Origin: Metallyticus violacea
Taxonomy: Eukaryota; Arthropoda; Insecta; Mantodea; Metallyticidae
Length of the DNA: 64,000 nt
Reading direction: 5' to 3'
Assembly (NCBI GenBank): GCA_030762175.1
Contig: CM060835.1
Span: forward strand, 84,842,001 to 84,906,000
Of the stretch, positions 12,780 through 25,608 are shown piece by piece; within the stretch, counting starts at the first letter, position 1; each line of letters starts with the position of its first letter. A model generated the notes under the pieces. That model did not search any database. It saw nothing but the letters and a program-made list of their open reading frames with translations, and was not told the origin of the DNA. A program made the translations under genes and the position numbers.

Positions 12780-13030
12780 TTGAAGCGAAATCGACTGGCG
12801 AAGACAAACGAGCGGCATTTAATATCATGCCGGCTTTAAATAACTGGGGCAATATTTATTGGTCAGAACATGGTTGGACACGAGCTGGCTATATCGCGGC
12901 TGGACGCTGGTGCTGCGCTCTATTAGCAATTTGCACACCGCCGAGCTATGTGTACACGGGGCAAATATTTATCGTTCTGGCCCGCTTCTATCCGGAACAA
13001 AACACTGGCGGTCCTCGCACACGTAGGTAG
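12780..13030. other. GC-richer block, candidate conserved noncoding element
   Basis: About 250 bp of clearly higher complexity and GC than the flanks. It includes a plus-strand ORF (12827-13030, 67 residues), ATTA-core and TATTTAT-type motifs and several CG dinucleotides. A splice-donor-like cgtaggtaggt lies at its end. The ORF is rich in Trp, Tyr and Cys but matches no domain I know. It could be a conserved enhancer, an exon, or an old element; the sequence alone does not decide. Confidence 0.3.
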
Positions 13031-13680
13031 GTGCATACCCAAAGAACCTCATGAATAGTAGATGTTGGTTGCCCTGTTAAGCAGAACATCATCCCGAAAC
13101 ATCGACTTGGGCTAATCCCACGGTTAAATTAAATTATATTAAATTAAGTTTACTACCTCCTACTCCCACAGGCTTTCGATCGCCGTGTTCTTAAACGCAG
13201 CTTATGCGTGAAGTTAATTGTGAGCTGAAAATTGCAAAGTATTTAACAACTGTGTTGTTTAAGTTTAATATTTAAATACAGTACTGCTGTTAAATGTGCA
13301 TGGAATTTTGAAACGTTGCTTCAAATACAGATAAAGTATAACTTAATCTATAATTGTAAGGGGTTAACAAGCAAATCGTAAAATATTTGACATACTTGCT
13401 GTACATTCGGTTACGTGTTGCTGTGTCACTGTGCTCTCTGCCGGCGTAGCATTCATTAAACAAAATTACATCTGAAGTCGTCCCATTTGTACTACGTCCA
13501 GTAACTGGTTTACCAGCATTACTTTCATTTTGCTAAATGTTTCGCAGGATAGTTAGATAAGCAATTTCTGTTTGTCGTGTTTTCAAGCGCTTTACTCATA
13601 CTAATTTATAAGGTAGATCAAATCTGTGTGATTGTTTTCTATTATATATACACATTTGCAAATGTATTTTGCATAACCAG

Positions 13681-13815
13681 GATGGCCCAGGCTTGGGACT
13701 CGCTTTCGGGAGATCCAGGAATCACATCCATTGGGATCGGCCATCCGGACTTTTGAGTTTTTTTCATGGTTTTCCCTGATCGCTTAGGCGAATGCTGGAA
13801 TGGATCTTCCCACTA
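13681..13815 (+). repeat. Short SINE-like repeat (family D)
   Basis: A decayed tRNA-like head (ggatggcccaggcttggga, with box-B-like 'ggaatcacatcc') is followed by 'catccggacttttgag', a T run and 'ggttttccctgatcgcttaggcgaatgctgg'. This last block resembles SINE bodies seen in many arthropod genomes. There is only one copy in this window, so the family assignment is tentative. It may extend rightwards to about 13900. Confidence 0.5.
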
Positions 13816-16009
13816 ATTTTCCGCTCTGCTGTTTCATCCATTTCAATCCGGCGGTTCTTTTACAAGGGAGGTTGGGCCTGTGATGTATGCTGTATGAAAA
13901 GTTTCTCGTATGAGGATGGACTTGAATATCTTGGGGGAGGGGGTGCTTTATCTGGAAACTGTCTGTATCCGTCCCTTCCAAAGCTGCTCCCTCTGGCGGC
14001 CAAGGCACAAACGGCCATTCCTTGAGCAAGGTTGTAGTACCGAAATGTTCCCCGTCCCTATACCAATCCAATACTTTGCATTAAAAGCGAATTGCAATTA
14101 AGAGAACTCAGTTTAGTAATTTTTAGAAGCTTTGATATCCAAATAAAAATACGTGTTTGTGCGCGGTGATCAATTTCTTTTCAATCTGGAGTTCTTAAGG
14201 AAAATTCGACTCCTCAAATGACGTCATAAGTTTCAGCTTACAAATAATAGATATATTTGGTAACCGTTAAGTTCTGGCGACATTTAGAAATAGGAAACTT
14301 TTTTTTTTGCCAGGAAAAAAATTCAATATTACTAATGGAGCATCACTATTCATGTTATATTCAGGTCAATTTTTCTCAAATTTTATTATCAAAAATATTT
14401 AAACCAGAACAGAGCAGAAACTAGTGTTAATGGATAGTATTACAGTTTTTGAAAGACTTGTTCACACATCTACAATTACACGGCTCGTGAAATGCAAACG
14501 TTCTTGCGATAGTGTATATCTCGGGAGATAACATTCGCTTTATCGTTCTATTTGGGCGATAAGCTTTGGCACATCTCAGCATACCTGTAGGTACAAATAC
14601 CAGATCCGGAAAACAGCATCTAGTATTAAAAACGCAAATTCGAGCATAGCGATGCCACTGTGAGAAAATAGAGGTTGGTAAAAGATTTCAAGAAGTTTTA
14701 GCAGAATAAAAGAAAAATACTTCAAAATATGAAAATAATGAACGAAGTTTATAAATACAACATGTTAAAAGTACTGTATTAACAATATATAGTGCATTAA
14801 CGAACTTCACTTGCTGTTGTTTTTCTGCCACAATGTAGCAAATTGCTGGTAACAACATTTTAATTACTGCTTATCGTTAGTCTAGTTTGTTCACATCGGG
14901 CACCTTGAGAGCCGCAAGAGGCAGAATGGAGTATCTGTTTTATTGTACATTATTTGGAAATGGTTGATGCTGAAGTTTCACTGCCTCACGTAGGTGTTGC
15001 TGATAAAAATAAAGCGGAAAACAGAGAGAATGTCGATGTGTATTTATGATGAAACCCTTCTAGCGGCTGAGTGGACTTTAACTAATACGTAGCTAAAGAA
15101 AACTTCTTTCTTTCTGTGAAACAACAAGTAATAAAACCAGATGAAAATAGCTAAAAATTAAATGAGGATATGGAAGTCAAAAATACAATTTCAAAAAGGG
15201 CATTTCTTTCCTGTTTTCTCATTAGTTCTTTATTTTTTAAATATGGGTATTTCGATCCTTCGCCCACCTAGAGAAGACTTCTTATTTCTATTTATACCTT
15301 CCTTCAGTGTTGTTGTGATCGTGTAGGGTTATAGTCGAACCGTATTTCTCTTTCTGGGTGACCGTTATTTAACACTTTTTGACATCCTGTTGTTCATTTG
15401 TAGTCATCCACCGGCGTGTCTGAGAAGGAAGGGCAAATTGCTCTGGAATGCTTTATCTGGTGCAATATAGTCAGCGGTAAGCTAAGTGACTTCACCATTG
15501 CTCCATGACGCCCTTTTGCGGAATTCCAAATTGCTGATTTGCAAAGGACCTGCATTAGTAGTAATCGTAGTGGTCATCCTGTCATCATTGTATTTTTTAT
15601 TTTATTAATGATTTTTTATCGCATAGGTTATTTTCATTTCGCTGATCTCCATGTCTATTTAACCCTTTATTATCGTCTATTTTTCGACTCCATCTACTAC
15701 TGTTGTTCATTTTTTTATTTAGTTAATAAGACATTAATGCGATTCTTTGCCATGTGCGTAAATAACAAGAACGCAATGTTCATATGCGATAGAAATGAAA
15801 CAGAGAAAATTAGTACACAAAGTATGTGATATTTCCGATATCTGCGTTTTATTTTTACAGTCCGAAGAGAAATATCTTTATATTGCAATTTTCGGCATCA
15901 ATTTTATTTGTCTTAAAATGTTGTTATTTATATTATTTTATACAAGTGGGTTCTTTCTAAAACACTCAGTAAATACCTATATTTTATCATCATAGGATCT
16001 GTTAGGCCA
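13816..16009. other. Unassigned stretch
   Basis: Overlapping ORFs lie on both strands at 13784-14101, the longest 95 residues on the minus strand; part of that is antisense to the SINE-like repeat, so it is not a gene call. The rest is AT-rich with no recognised feature. Confidence 0.4.
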
Positions 16010-16189
16010 AGAACAGTTGAAAGCTTTCTGTTCGGTTGCTTATACAAGGTTCCATAAGTCCTGCAAACTCAAAACATTTTCGAACTAAATTGTTTTCTTG
16101 GCAACGTTGTGAATGTTGAAACATGGTATACATTGTTAATCAGTTATGACGTTCTATATTTGGAAGCTATTTGTAAACAAGCTTTCAAA

Positions 16190-17030
16190 ATGGAGAAACA
16201 CGAATTTCGTGTATTAATAAAAAATTACTTTTTGAAAGAAGCAACGCCCATAGAAACAAAGACGAAGCTGGAAATTCATTGCGGTGAATGGGCACTTTCG
16301 CGTAGAGTAGTGTATGAATGTTTTCGTGAATTTAGATGTCGTCGAACGAGCACAAGCGATGTGGATCATTCTATAGGTCTTCTATAGGTAACGACTCCCA
16401 ATTAACATTTTTCGCAATCATTTGCAAATGAAAAACTATCGGCGATAGGAGTGCCGCATTTGCTAACGATTGACCAAAAAAGAGAACGAGTTGTCACTTC
16501 CGCTTAGAATTTGGAGCTGTTTATACGGAATTGAAGTAAATTTTGTAGATGGTATGTAACAGTCGAAGAAATGTGGATCACTCGGTACGCGCCGGAAACG
16601 GAGGAGCAGTCGAAATGGATTGCAACCGAAGGCAAAAGCAATCCCTTCAGCTGGAAAAGAAATGGTGACTGTGTTTCATAATTTCAATTGATTTTTTAGA
16701 AAAAAGGCAAAACCTTAGCCCGGTGAACATTACGCTATGATATTGGAGCAATTTGCCCTTATTTGGCAAAGAGAATGTAATAACGCGCCAGCGCAGAAGT
16801 TTGCGATTGATATCTGAAAATTAATGGACTTGAGGTATGAAATCCTTGCTCATCCCTCCTACTGCTTAGATTTCGCTCCCTGGACTATTTCCTGTACCCT
16901 AACATAAAAACATAGCAAGTAGGAAAGAAATTTGCATTACACGAAACGATTATCGCAGAAACAATGCGTAATTTGCCCAGCTGGAAGGTACCGTATTTTA
17001 TGGATGGAAAATTTAAAAATCGCTGAAAGA
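16190..17030 (+). pseudogene. Mariner transposase remnant 1
   Basis: Translation from the ATG at 16190 starts MEKHEFRVLIKNYFLKE, the N-terminal helix-turn-helix opening of mariner transposases, with 'GRTSTSD'-like residues following. After a stop near 16386, other frames give the 'APETEEQSKW' block (equivalent to Y-x-P-E-T-K-x-Q-S). The catalytic 'P-P-Y-S-P-D-L-A-P-x-D-F-F-L-F-P' region survives as YCLDFAP, then after a frameshift DYFLYPNIK (about 16860-16910). Intact mariners encode about 345 residues with a DD34D triad; this one has many stops and frameshifts and is dead. The element may span about 16010-17150. Terminal inverted repeats are not convincing. Confidence 0.8.
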
Positions 17031-17150
17031 AAGATATATTTTTAAAGGATTTTATATTGAAAAATATTTTTTTTTTTTTTTTGAAAAAAGAAAATTGCGT
17101 TTTGTTTATTTTTGTACGGAACTTACCGAATTATCGTCTTATATTGGCCG

Positions 17151-20100
17151 TAATAATGTCATGTTTTTTAAGGTGTAGACCTCAAGATACAGTCACTTTC
17201 GTTATATTTAGAAGGAGCTGTATTTTATTCTTTTGAGCATTTTTGTAATTTATAAACCGTTCTTTATAATAGCTTTACCTTCAGTACCTGATTATAACAA
17301 ATAAATTCGTAAATAATGTATTAAAACCACATTTAAAGATATATGGTTTTGCATACTGTAACATCTCGTCGGTATACAAATTAAAAAGCAGGGTGAAAAC
17401 TGCACATAGGTTTATATGCACATTAAAATTATTGTATAGGGAACTCTTTATGACGAAGAGCTTCTCCCCAAACGCATTTTACTTTTTGTGCCATTTAAAT
17501 TTTGTTTTCTGTCTTTCCTGAAATGGTCTAAAACATTGATGTTAATGTGACTCTTTCCGACTGGTAATTAAACTGTTGGGTTTTACATAAATCTTATACA
17601 AACTGGAGCCATGCTTTAATAGCTTATAGCTTACAGCCAAATTGCACTCTGTTCTAGTCTGATGGTTCTGCGTAGCATTACAAGCTAGTTTGCGATGTTG
17701 TATATTTAGTTCCGCACCAGCGAACTTATCTGATTTAATTGTAGCATCTGATATGCCATGCCTTTGCGAACTTGGTAGTAGTTTACTGCTGCATTGCAGA
17801 GTTTTGCTATCGAAGGGTTCAAGTGGTAGGGAAAGTGCTATCCGGGTTAAAATAAATATTAAGTCGATACTAGCTCCAAAGTTTCTAAATTATTTTAGCC
17901 CTTTTTATTAGATTTTCTTGCCAATTGTATTTGTAGTCTTATGTTCTTACATTTTATAGAAGTTTCAGTAGACGTTACAGATTATTTCATTACGCACATG
18001 TAGATGAATGTATTCCGGTTCATGTTCTGTTCTACTGAGATCAGGGGAAAAGACTTCTTTCAGCATTACAACCTATGGGATGCTTAAGCAACGAAATGCA
18101 GGAATTGAACGGTTCATACTATCGTGGCAAGAGTCTTTTGCAAAATCTCACGTCTGCTGTCCCGAGTGACATTGTTACCTCTACTAAGCAGCACAGAATG
18201 CACTGCCCAAGACCAAATGAGGAAGATGGGCTGAAGATCAGCATTATAGCACAAATGGGTACCATTCATACGCTGCAATGGGAGGACCGTGGGGGAATTC
18301 ATAACTTTATGTACAAATACTTGCCCGTTATCATCCTAGCGGAGTACTTGTTAACTGAGCAACAGTATGACGATACCGAGATAACATATTTGTTTGCTCG
18401 TATACATAATAACCCCAGGGGAAATATAGCACAAAATAATATTTCAATCCCTGTATAAAAGGTTTGAAATCAAATCTTAATTAATTCCAAACTTAACTAA
18501 TCATTTAATGCAGCCTAAAAATCCATTATTGTATGTCCACTCCATTTTCGTATTTCAAAGCTTGGCCGTTTTTAAATAAAATCACTTTTTTTTCTTCTCT
18601 CCCCTTGTCAAGACTATATGTATTAATGACTTATCACAAGTGGTATATTGGAAATGGGGGGGGGGGGGTCAGAAAGAAAACGTTAAAGAACTACTTCTGT
18701 TGATAAATTTGAAAGCGTCCAATGAAATCAACAGAAAATGTGTTTACTGGTACTGAAGAGCAGTCGTTAAGATCTGTTGTATAGTTTTAAACTACTGATC
18801 TTCTAGTGTTTTCTGACTTCATTGAAAACCATGCCCACCCACTTGCTTTTATGTCTCAAGTGTAATGTATGATTATGTTGCATTCCCTCTTAGTGATCAA
18901 ATATCTTTATCAAAATCATTTTCGAGGTCTGCGCGATATGCAGAAGCCAGACTCAAAACATCCGCACAATAAACCGATGATCTTTGGTTCGTGTGATTTT
19001 TCACCAAACATTAATGGGCGCTGAACCGAAACGTTGTTTTGTCCCCCGGTATATAAATACGTAATAACTGCTCGATATTCAAGCTTGATTATTTACACAG
19101 TATTGTCTACAGGGAAACTCGAACCTTTGTAAACAACTTACCTGGCTTGAATGCCTACAGAAGTTATTTGCATCTTTAAATGATTTGGTACTGGTCGGTT
19201 TAACGGTATTGGAAATCATTTTTTTAGAAAAATTGCATTTTTTGTTTAGGTCTTGTAAAAACTACAGATTTTCCATTTCCAAATAATATAAAATGTGGGA
19301 TGATAATTTACATTTTGGCCTTTTAAATGTGCCTTTTAAACATAGCAGCGAGACTGATAGGCGCCGCCTTTCCTCATTCAGCAACTTGAGCATCTCTTGA
19401 AATTCGTTTTTTATTATTATATCTAAGTGAAGTAAATATGGCAATGTGTGGAAATTTCTTTCTGTTTGGTTGGTCATTCTGCTTCATAGACAACATATTC
19501 TTTTGTTCGTGTTTAGAATTGAATGAGTGTGAAGTACATTCTGTTTAAATTCTTATAAATTTCATCATGCGCGCTTAATAAAAAATAAAGGGATAACAAG
19601 AATTTGATAGGCGTAAATTTCGGAAATACTGTAAGGGACATGCCTCATAAACCCATATAAACCCCATTTTTAGTAATATTTCTAAAAATGGTCTCCTAAA
19701 AAGCCCCCTTAGTGGTACGCAAGTTCCCAATGAAAACTTCCATTACTTGATATGGGAAGGTGTACCAAAATTTTTTATATTGAGTTAAAGACACTAAATA
19801 TTGGATTTTTAGTTAGTGTAATTTTTTCATTGATGGATGTAGTAGTAAAATTGCTCTTTACAAAATAAATGGGGTGAAATTTTGAATGCGAATAGACGGG
19901 AGACTCTCAGACGCTAAACAAAGGGCTGAAATGTGTGAAAAATGAAGCAAGAATTGCCAAAAGATTGCAGAAAAGGAAAAAGAGAGGCGGCGAAAAGTAG
20001 AACATACTTATGGACTTGAAATGTTGATATTTTATACTCTTAATGCATACATGCAATTTTCCATAACTTTGCATTTTCAAGAAATGGGTTCGCATAACTA

Positions 20101-20570
20101 AATAATTAAATGATAAAACTTTTACTGTATTTTTTATTGCAGTCCTGTGTGTTAAACTATAAATGACACTGATATCTTTAACACCTTTAATTTTAAAAAT
20201 AAATATATAATTTAATGAATATTTCTTTTTTTCGAGTGTCAAGCTTTAAAGTTAAAAGTAAAAGTATTCAGTGTGTCAAACAATCATTTAATATATGGTA
20301 GAAAAAAGGGAATAGCTGCAGGTTAAAATAGTTCGGCGTATGCGTACCTGTTTCAGATATTGCACTGCATACCTCAAAAAAAAAAAAAAAAAAAAATATT
20401 TAGCTGCTTTTGTAACATAAATATTAAAATGTAACTGTTTTAAATCTTGCTTATAAAATAAAAGTGCTTCAAGTAGCAATCATATAAAATTTGGTTTTAA
20501 TATAAGTCGTTTTATAGAAATAAAAAATTAAAATTATCGCTTTCTTAGCATTTCCCTGTGTCGTTAAATC
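17151..20570. other. Unassigned stretch
   Basis: AT-rich, with a run of 13 G at 18656-18668 and an A run at about 20375-20396. The only long ORF is at 18075-18458 and is listed separately. I see no mobile element here. Confidence 0.45.
18075..18458 (+). other. 127-residue ORF, unrecognised
   Basis: The longest plus-strand ORF outside the LINE. It encodes a mixed-composition protein with no signal peptide, transmembrane segment or motif I recognise. A polypyrimidine-AG (ttctttcag) ends just upstream at about 18060, so an exon is conceivable, but the ATG at 18075 has a poor context and no donor is obvious. It may be chance. Confidence 0.15.
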
Positions 20571-20598
20571 GGGCGCTAATGACCTAAGCAGTTTTGCG
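20571..20598 (+). repeat. 3'-terminal fragment of the 38-kb LINE family
   Basis: The 28-mer gggcgctaatgacctaag plus cagttttgcg matches the LINE 3' end at 43516-43543 with two differences. In the LINE this block forms a GGGCGC/GCGCCC hairpin. Here the downstream arm has decayed (gcgtta), so the stem is broken. Homology is not evident upstream, so this is a severely 5'-truncated or eroded insertion. Confidence 0.6.
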
Positions 20599-20868
20599 TT
20601 ATAAAATGCTAAGTTACGATCAGTGTCCTTAAAGAAATAGTCAAAAGACTCGCTTTCTGCAGTTACAGTGCGTTTGAGAATGTGATTTGCAGACCAGATT
20701 GCGCACTTTAAGATATTTATGCAGGATTCACGAGCAAGAAGAGAAAGGCAAATAAACATTTTTGGTTATCGTTCTTTTAATATTTTATAGACATTAGTTA
20801 GTTGTACTTTCATTAGTAGAAATCTGCTTGTCGCGCTGTAGAAGTTGCGCTCTTAGACAAGGAAGCAA

Positions 20869-20902
20869 GGAAGGGGTGACAGCGAATGTTGTCACCCCTT
20901 CC
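20869..20902. repeat. Perfect 13-bp inverted repeat (hairpin)
   Basis: GGAAGGGGTGACA at 20869-20881 and its exact complement TGTCACCCCTTCC at 20890-20902 enclose an 8-base loop. The arms are GC-rich against an AT-rich background. It is too short for a microRNA precursor and is not part of an element I recognise. Confidence 0.8.
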
Positions 20903-23493
20903 AAGAGAGGAAAAATAAAATGAAAAATGGAAGAGGAAAATCATTACACACCGAAAAAATAATCCCAGCAAATCGATACTAAGGCACCACGCCTCATTTC
21001 CCTAAAGTTGTTTAATGAACTGTGATAATCGCCTTGTCATCATCAGCAATTAGTCGTGGCATACTATATGTTTATTATGTAGGCTTACTTTTCAGCGCAA
21101 AGCAGCGAGTTTCCTGTTTACTAATCGATGGCAATGTATTCCACTCTCTCAAACCTTCACATCTGCATTCCTGCTGACATTTCCTGCCCAGCCCTGAGTT
21201 ATCTTGAAGCTCATCTAACGAATAGAAGGAATCCTTTGTGGCCCCTAAGGTGGAAAACTAGCACCGCTTTATAGAATTTGTAGCGTGGAAACTGGTCCAC
21301 CCAAGTTTTGGGCTTGCTTCCATAGCGCAGGTGAAACTAACGAACCGTAAATAAGGTCAAGCACATTGCAAACGCTTCGTGAGTTTTCTTCAAGGACTTT
21401 GTAGGAAGTCTGAAGGAGCCTTGGCCTATAAGGGTTTTCAGAAATTGTTAGAATGAGTTAATTTTCATTTAACTTATGAAAAGCACCAGGAAATAAAACA
21501 ATCACATCCAAGTGTTAAATTATTGACCTATTACTATATTTTTTAAATCGTTGTTTGTGTACTGAACCCGGCTGCAAAACTGTATTGCAGTCGGCATGAT
21601 AATGTCCTTGTTTAACAAAAACGTTGAAATTACCATGTAATAATGTCCATGCAAAAACATTTACATGCTCTTAATTATAATGCCGATAATTGAGTTGCAC
21701 ATTCGAAAATCTTGGCAGTCAAATGTAAATGTAAGGTCAGAAATTCATATTGGTATACTGTTTGCAAGAATGTAAGGTGCCGGAAAGAGCCGCTGTTCTA
21801 AATTCTAGCATCTATACAATCAACTATTTTGTATCAATTTCACAATGCCTAAATAACTTTATCAAAATGTTTGCCCATATCATACTTAGTAATGCCTATC
21901 TTTTATATCTTTATCTACTCATATTAAAAACCTCAGCTTAGAATACATTTAATATTTTTATAACCTACTAAGAGGCATTTTAATTATATACTAAAATATA
22001 TGACGTATAAAATGTTTCATTTTCGTGTTTTTCCATAAATGTTTCAAGAATGTTATGTATTATGTAATGTGTCAAATTCTTTAATTGTTATTTAATGATT
22101 TTGCCGTAAATGTTCATTAAAATTGGACAGAAAACCGTCTACCAGGATAATTTTATATAGGTTAAAATATTAAAATGTTTGAAGTGGAGAAATTATCGGT
22201 AAAGTTTATATACTGTGCGTTCCAATCAACTGTCTGCTAGCAAAGTCCTGTAGAGGTTAAATGGGATACATGATGGTGTTGAATATAATTTTCTGGCTTT
22301 GCAAATCACCAGATTCATATGTTTGGTGCTCTTCTTTGTTCTACTTTTCTCAGTAGGGATATGTAGCCATGTGAGGAAACGCTGTTTTCCATTTTCATTG
22401 TGTCTGATTTAAGGCATTGCTCTCTCTATCTCTCTCACTTCCTCCCCCCCTCTCTATCTCTCTCTTTCGGGCTGTGGCTGCTTTTAAAAGACCAAAAATA
22501 CGAAGTGAAGTGGATTATAATTGTTAAATGGATAAGGTTCGTACTTATTAGCCAATAAATAACAATTCATACTTTTTAGGCAAAATTTCACCCGCGCACT
22601 CCCTTAAGATTGAATTTAAACTTGTTCTATAAATTTAAACTTACTTCAATGTACGTACTGCTAATGTTTGCCTATCGTTAAATGGAGACTCGTGTTGAAG
22701 TTTGTGTAAAATAAGAGATAAAATTTTTCAAGAGTTTATCTATATTTAGCGCAAACACGGGCTTTTATTCATGCAAATGTCTTCTTACCTTTTAAAAATA
22801 CCTACTATCTTATAAGCTTGTGAGTTCGAACATATTACATATTGATTTGAAGCATAAGATACAAATACTATTGATTTAATAGTAAAATCCAAAGATAATT
22901 GCTCGTTGATTCCCTGTTTAACAAAAACCAATGAACTCCATAGAGTACAATATCTATCGATTTGAAGCATAAGGTACAAATACTTAAGTATCCATATTTC
23001 ATACAGTAAATATCGTTTAAAATAAATTGTAAATATTTTGTTGAATTTTCAGTCTTACTGAAGAGAAATTTTGTTCAACTTTCATGATATTTCTCCATTA
23101 ATATCAGCTGTTCAGTGTTATTAAGCTGTAACATCGATTGAAAAGAAGGATGCCGTTGCGCATAAATTCTTTAAAAATACAGAAGTTTGCCACTTTAAAG
23201 GTTTAAGTGCTATAAATGATAATAGGCTAACGCACTTGTGGTCCTAACAAAGGACAGAGTCAAGTGTAGTTGCTGAAAATGTGTTTATCCAAAACCAGGT
23301 AATAATAATAAAATCCAAATTCAATTTGTAATAGGTACGTGATAGGCTAAACTGGTGCGAATCTAAACTCAAGCAAACTATAGACGAAGAGAGGAATATT
23401 ATATAAAGCTGTTAAAACTAGAACTTTGTTAATAGTTTCTTCTGATTGTTGCTCAGATTGCTTATTTATTTGCCCCAATAACAAATATAGACA
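20903..23493. other. Unassigned stretch with a tandem-like duplication
   Basis: AT-rich. A 29-bp block (attgatttgaagcataagat + acaaatact) at 22841-22869 recurs at 22955-22983 with two differences, a period of 114 bp. A pyrimidine-rich (TC)n region lies at about 22420-22470. No gene is supported. Confidence 0.45.
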
Positions 23494-23720
23494 GTTCCCA
23501 TGGTCTAGTGGTAGCGTTTGCAACTACTAATCCGGAAGTGATGGGTTTGAATCCCGGTCAGATCAAGGTATCTGGGTTGAGGTTTTTATCGCAGTTTTTT
23601 CCTATCTTGAAGGAGAGAGAGAGAAGGTGAATGCCCAAATAGCTTTAAGGCGCCAAAAACTCCGAGCTCATTTACGGCATCATTAACTAATTTCACTTCA
23701 TTTCGTTCGTAACTACATAT
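23494..23720 (+). repeat. SINE family C (tRNA-derived)
   Basis: The head reads 'cccatggtctagtggtagcg' (box A) and 'gggtttgaatcccgg' (box B), very close to a real tRNA. The body carries 'tgggttgaggtttttatcg', a (GA)n patch and 'gtgaatgcccaaatagctttaaggcgcc'. It differs in the body from families A and B but shares the 'gaggtttttt' block with B. Single copy in the window; the 3' boundary is uncertain. Confidence 0.7.
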
Positions 23721-24538
23721 AGTATTCAAGTCCACAATCTGCAGACGTCGCGACAAAACGAATGCAGTCAAACCGACAATAAATAAAACATTTAAAAAAT
23801 ACTGAATATATTGTTTTAGTCAACTATTGTTTTTGTCATCTGTGAGCTGTTGTTTTGTAAATGATGTTTCCAAAGTTATGCATCATCTCAGTTTAAACTA
23901 TATGAGAAGTTTTTACAGAAATCTTGAGCTCCTATACTTTTAAGAGATGCACTAAGAAAAACGTTTTTCGGTCGTTGGTGTTGATAATGTGCATAGATGG
24001 CATTTAATTATAATTTTTGTCAAATAATATTCAATTTCATTTAATGTCAATAGAAAGTCAGCCCTTTAAAGTGTGCTAAATCTCTAAATGTATGTTCTAA
24101 AGAAGGCATGTCATAATTTTTGTCCAAATATCATTTTACCATTTCAGTATTTGACATTTTAAAACTCAGTATTATATTGTTTTATAACATGTTTCAGTAA
24201 ATAAATCATTTCTCTGAGTTTAAACATTAGATGTATCCTTAATTAAATTTTTGAAAGATTTTCCATTAACAATCTGCAATGTTTAATGTTCAGCATATAC
24301 TCGTTCAGTAAATTTCTGAGAACTGTTAATGATATTTGTCTGCATTGTTGTGTGCGTTTTGTTTTCACATTCTACCATCAGAATGTCACTTCCCCGTTTT
24401 TTCTTTTCTTCAAAGCTTTATTTCATGTTGATTTTAACTGTAAAAGTGTCATGTCACAAGGATTAATTTCACTTATAAATTTAGTATTTTAAAGCGGTTC
24501 TATACAGAGAAGGGTGTTACACTGTTTGCATAAAATTA

Positions 24539-24572
<34 letters not shown>

Positions 24573-25339
24573 GGTGTGCTCGAGCGTTTTCTGAAAATCT
24601 ATGACATTACTGTGATTTGAAAAACCTGGTCTACTCTTGTTAAGTAAGTTCCAAAAAATAAGCTCTTGTCACTACTTTTAGTCAGTTTTGTTGTAATCTA
24701 TGAAGTAACCGAACCATTTCAGATTTACGAGAGAGAAAAAAACTGGATGCTGGTCGCTCTACGTGGTTAAGGAAGGAATATGCAAATACATTTATTTGGT
24801 TCTGCAAGTTGAGCCCAATGTAAATGTTATCACTTCTAAAGCAGTGGAAGAATTCCATACCGAGAAAGATTTTCCCTGTATCTCACAGAATGTGTTAAGC
24901 ATATCGCTGACTTACAGAAAATTTTTCAGGGTTTCCTTTTTTTTCGAACTGGTGAGAATTTTCTGGCCACTGTCCATCTGGCAGCTACTGAGAAATGTGT
25001 TTATGAAAAGAGTAACCACAGAGTAGGATCCTTTAGAAAACTAATTGCTTGAAGCTCACGAAGGGTTCGCTGTATTGCCTCTGAGTTCTGCGCTGTTGGT
25101 TTTGCTCATAACTGCAATAACTTTCTGGAAGCAATTTTATATCTGCACAATGATTTCTCCAAATCATCCAGGGGATCAACATACTGCTAACGTTGAGCAA
25201 TTTATTGCTACCATAACTGCAGAAGTTTTTAGTTCAATAATGAACCATCTCGTGCCTTTGCCAGTACTTTATCGCAGACACAGGCTATGTATTTAGTTAT
25301 TTTTTTTTTTATTCTGGAATGATATGAAAATCTTAGGGA
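23721..25339. other. Unassigned stretch with (TAA)n
   Basis: A (TAA)n microsatellite of about 32 bp lies at 24541-24572. Several short plus-strand ORFs at 24286-25296 have no recognised domain. Confidence 0.45.
24541..24572. repeat. (TAA)n microsatellite
   Basis: Perfect trinucleotide array, about ten units. Confidence 0.9.
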
Positions 25340-25608
25340 TCCCACAGTGGCCGAGGTCATTAAGACGCGGACTCGTGAGCGGGAGGTCTGGGGTTCGAAT
25401 TCCGCCAGTACCGTTCTCCCTGACTGAAGTTTTTTCCAGATTTTCCTCAGTCCCCATAAATGGCAAATGCCGGGGAGGTACCCTAAACTTAGGCCTGGAA
25501 CGTTTCCTTCCTTAAAAAATCCTTTCCCAATATATTTCATCTCGTGTATCATCAGTGTCCAACGCCTGTGGTGCTTCAATGGTAAAAACGGGCGTTAAAC
25601 ACCATTCA
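25340..25608 (+). repeat. SINE family B, copy 2 (well preserved)
   Basis: Best-preserved family B member. Box A is 'agtggccgaggtcattaaga', box B 'ggggttcgaattccgc', and the body has 'gaagttttttccagattttcctcag', 'aaatgccggggaggtaccc' and 'aacttaggcctgga'. The end 'catctcgtgtatcatcagtgtcc ... aaaaacgggcgttaaac' matches copy 1 in order and spacing. The head retains RNA polymerase III promoter boxes, so it could still be transcribed. Confidence 0.9.

Noticed and set aside
23440..23461. Resemblance to insect miR-315 (14 identical bases, gattgttgctcaga)
   Set aside because: The seed has a mismatch, the 3' end differs, and no complementary arm is visible nearby to form a precursor hairpin.
23494..23565. 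Functional tRNA gene
   Set aside because: Good boxes, but the acceptor ends do not pair and a SINE body follows.
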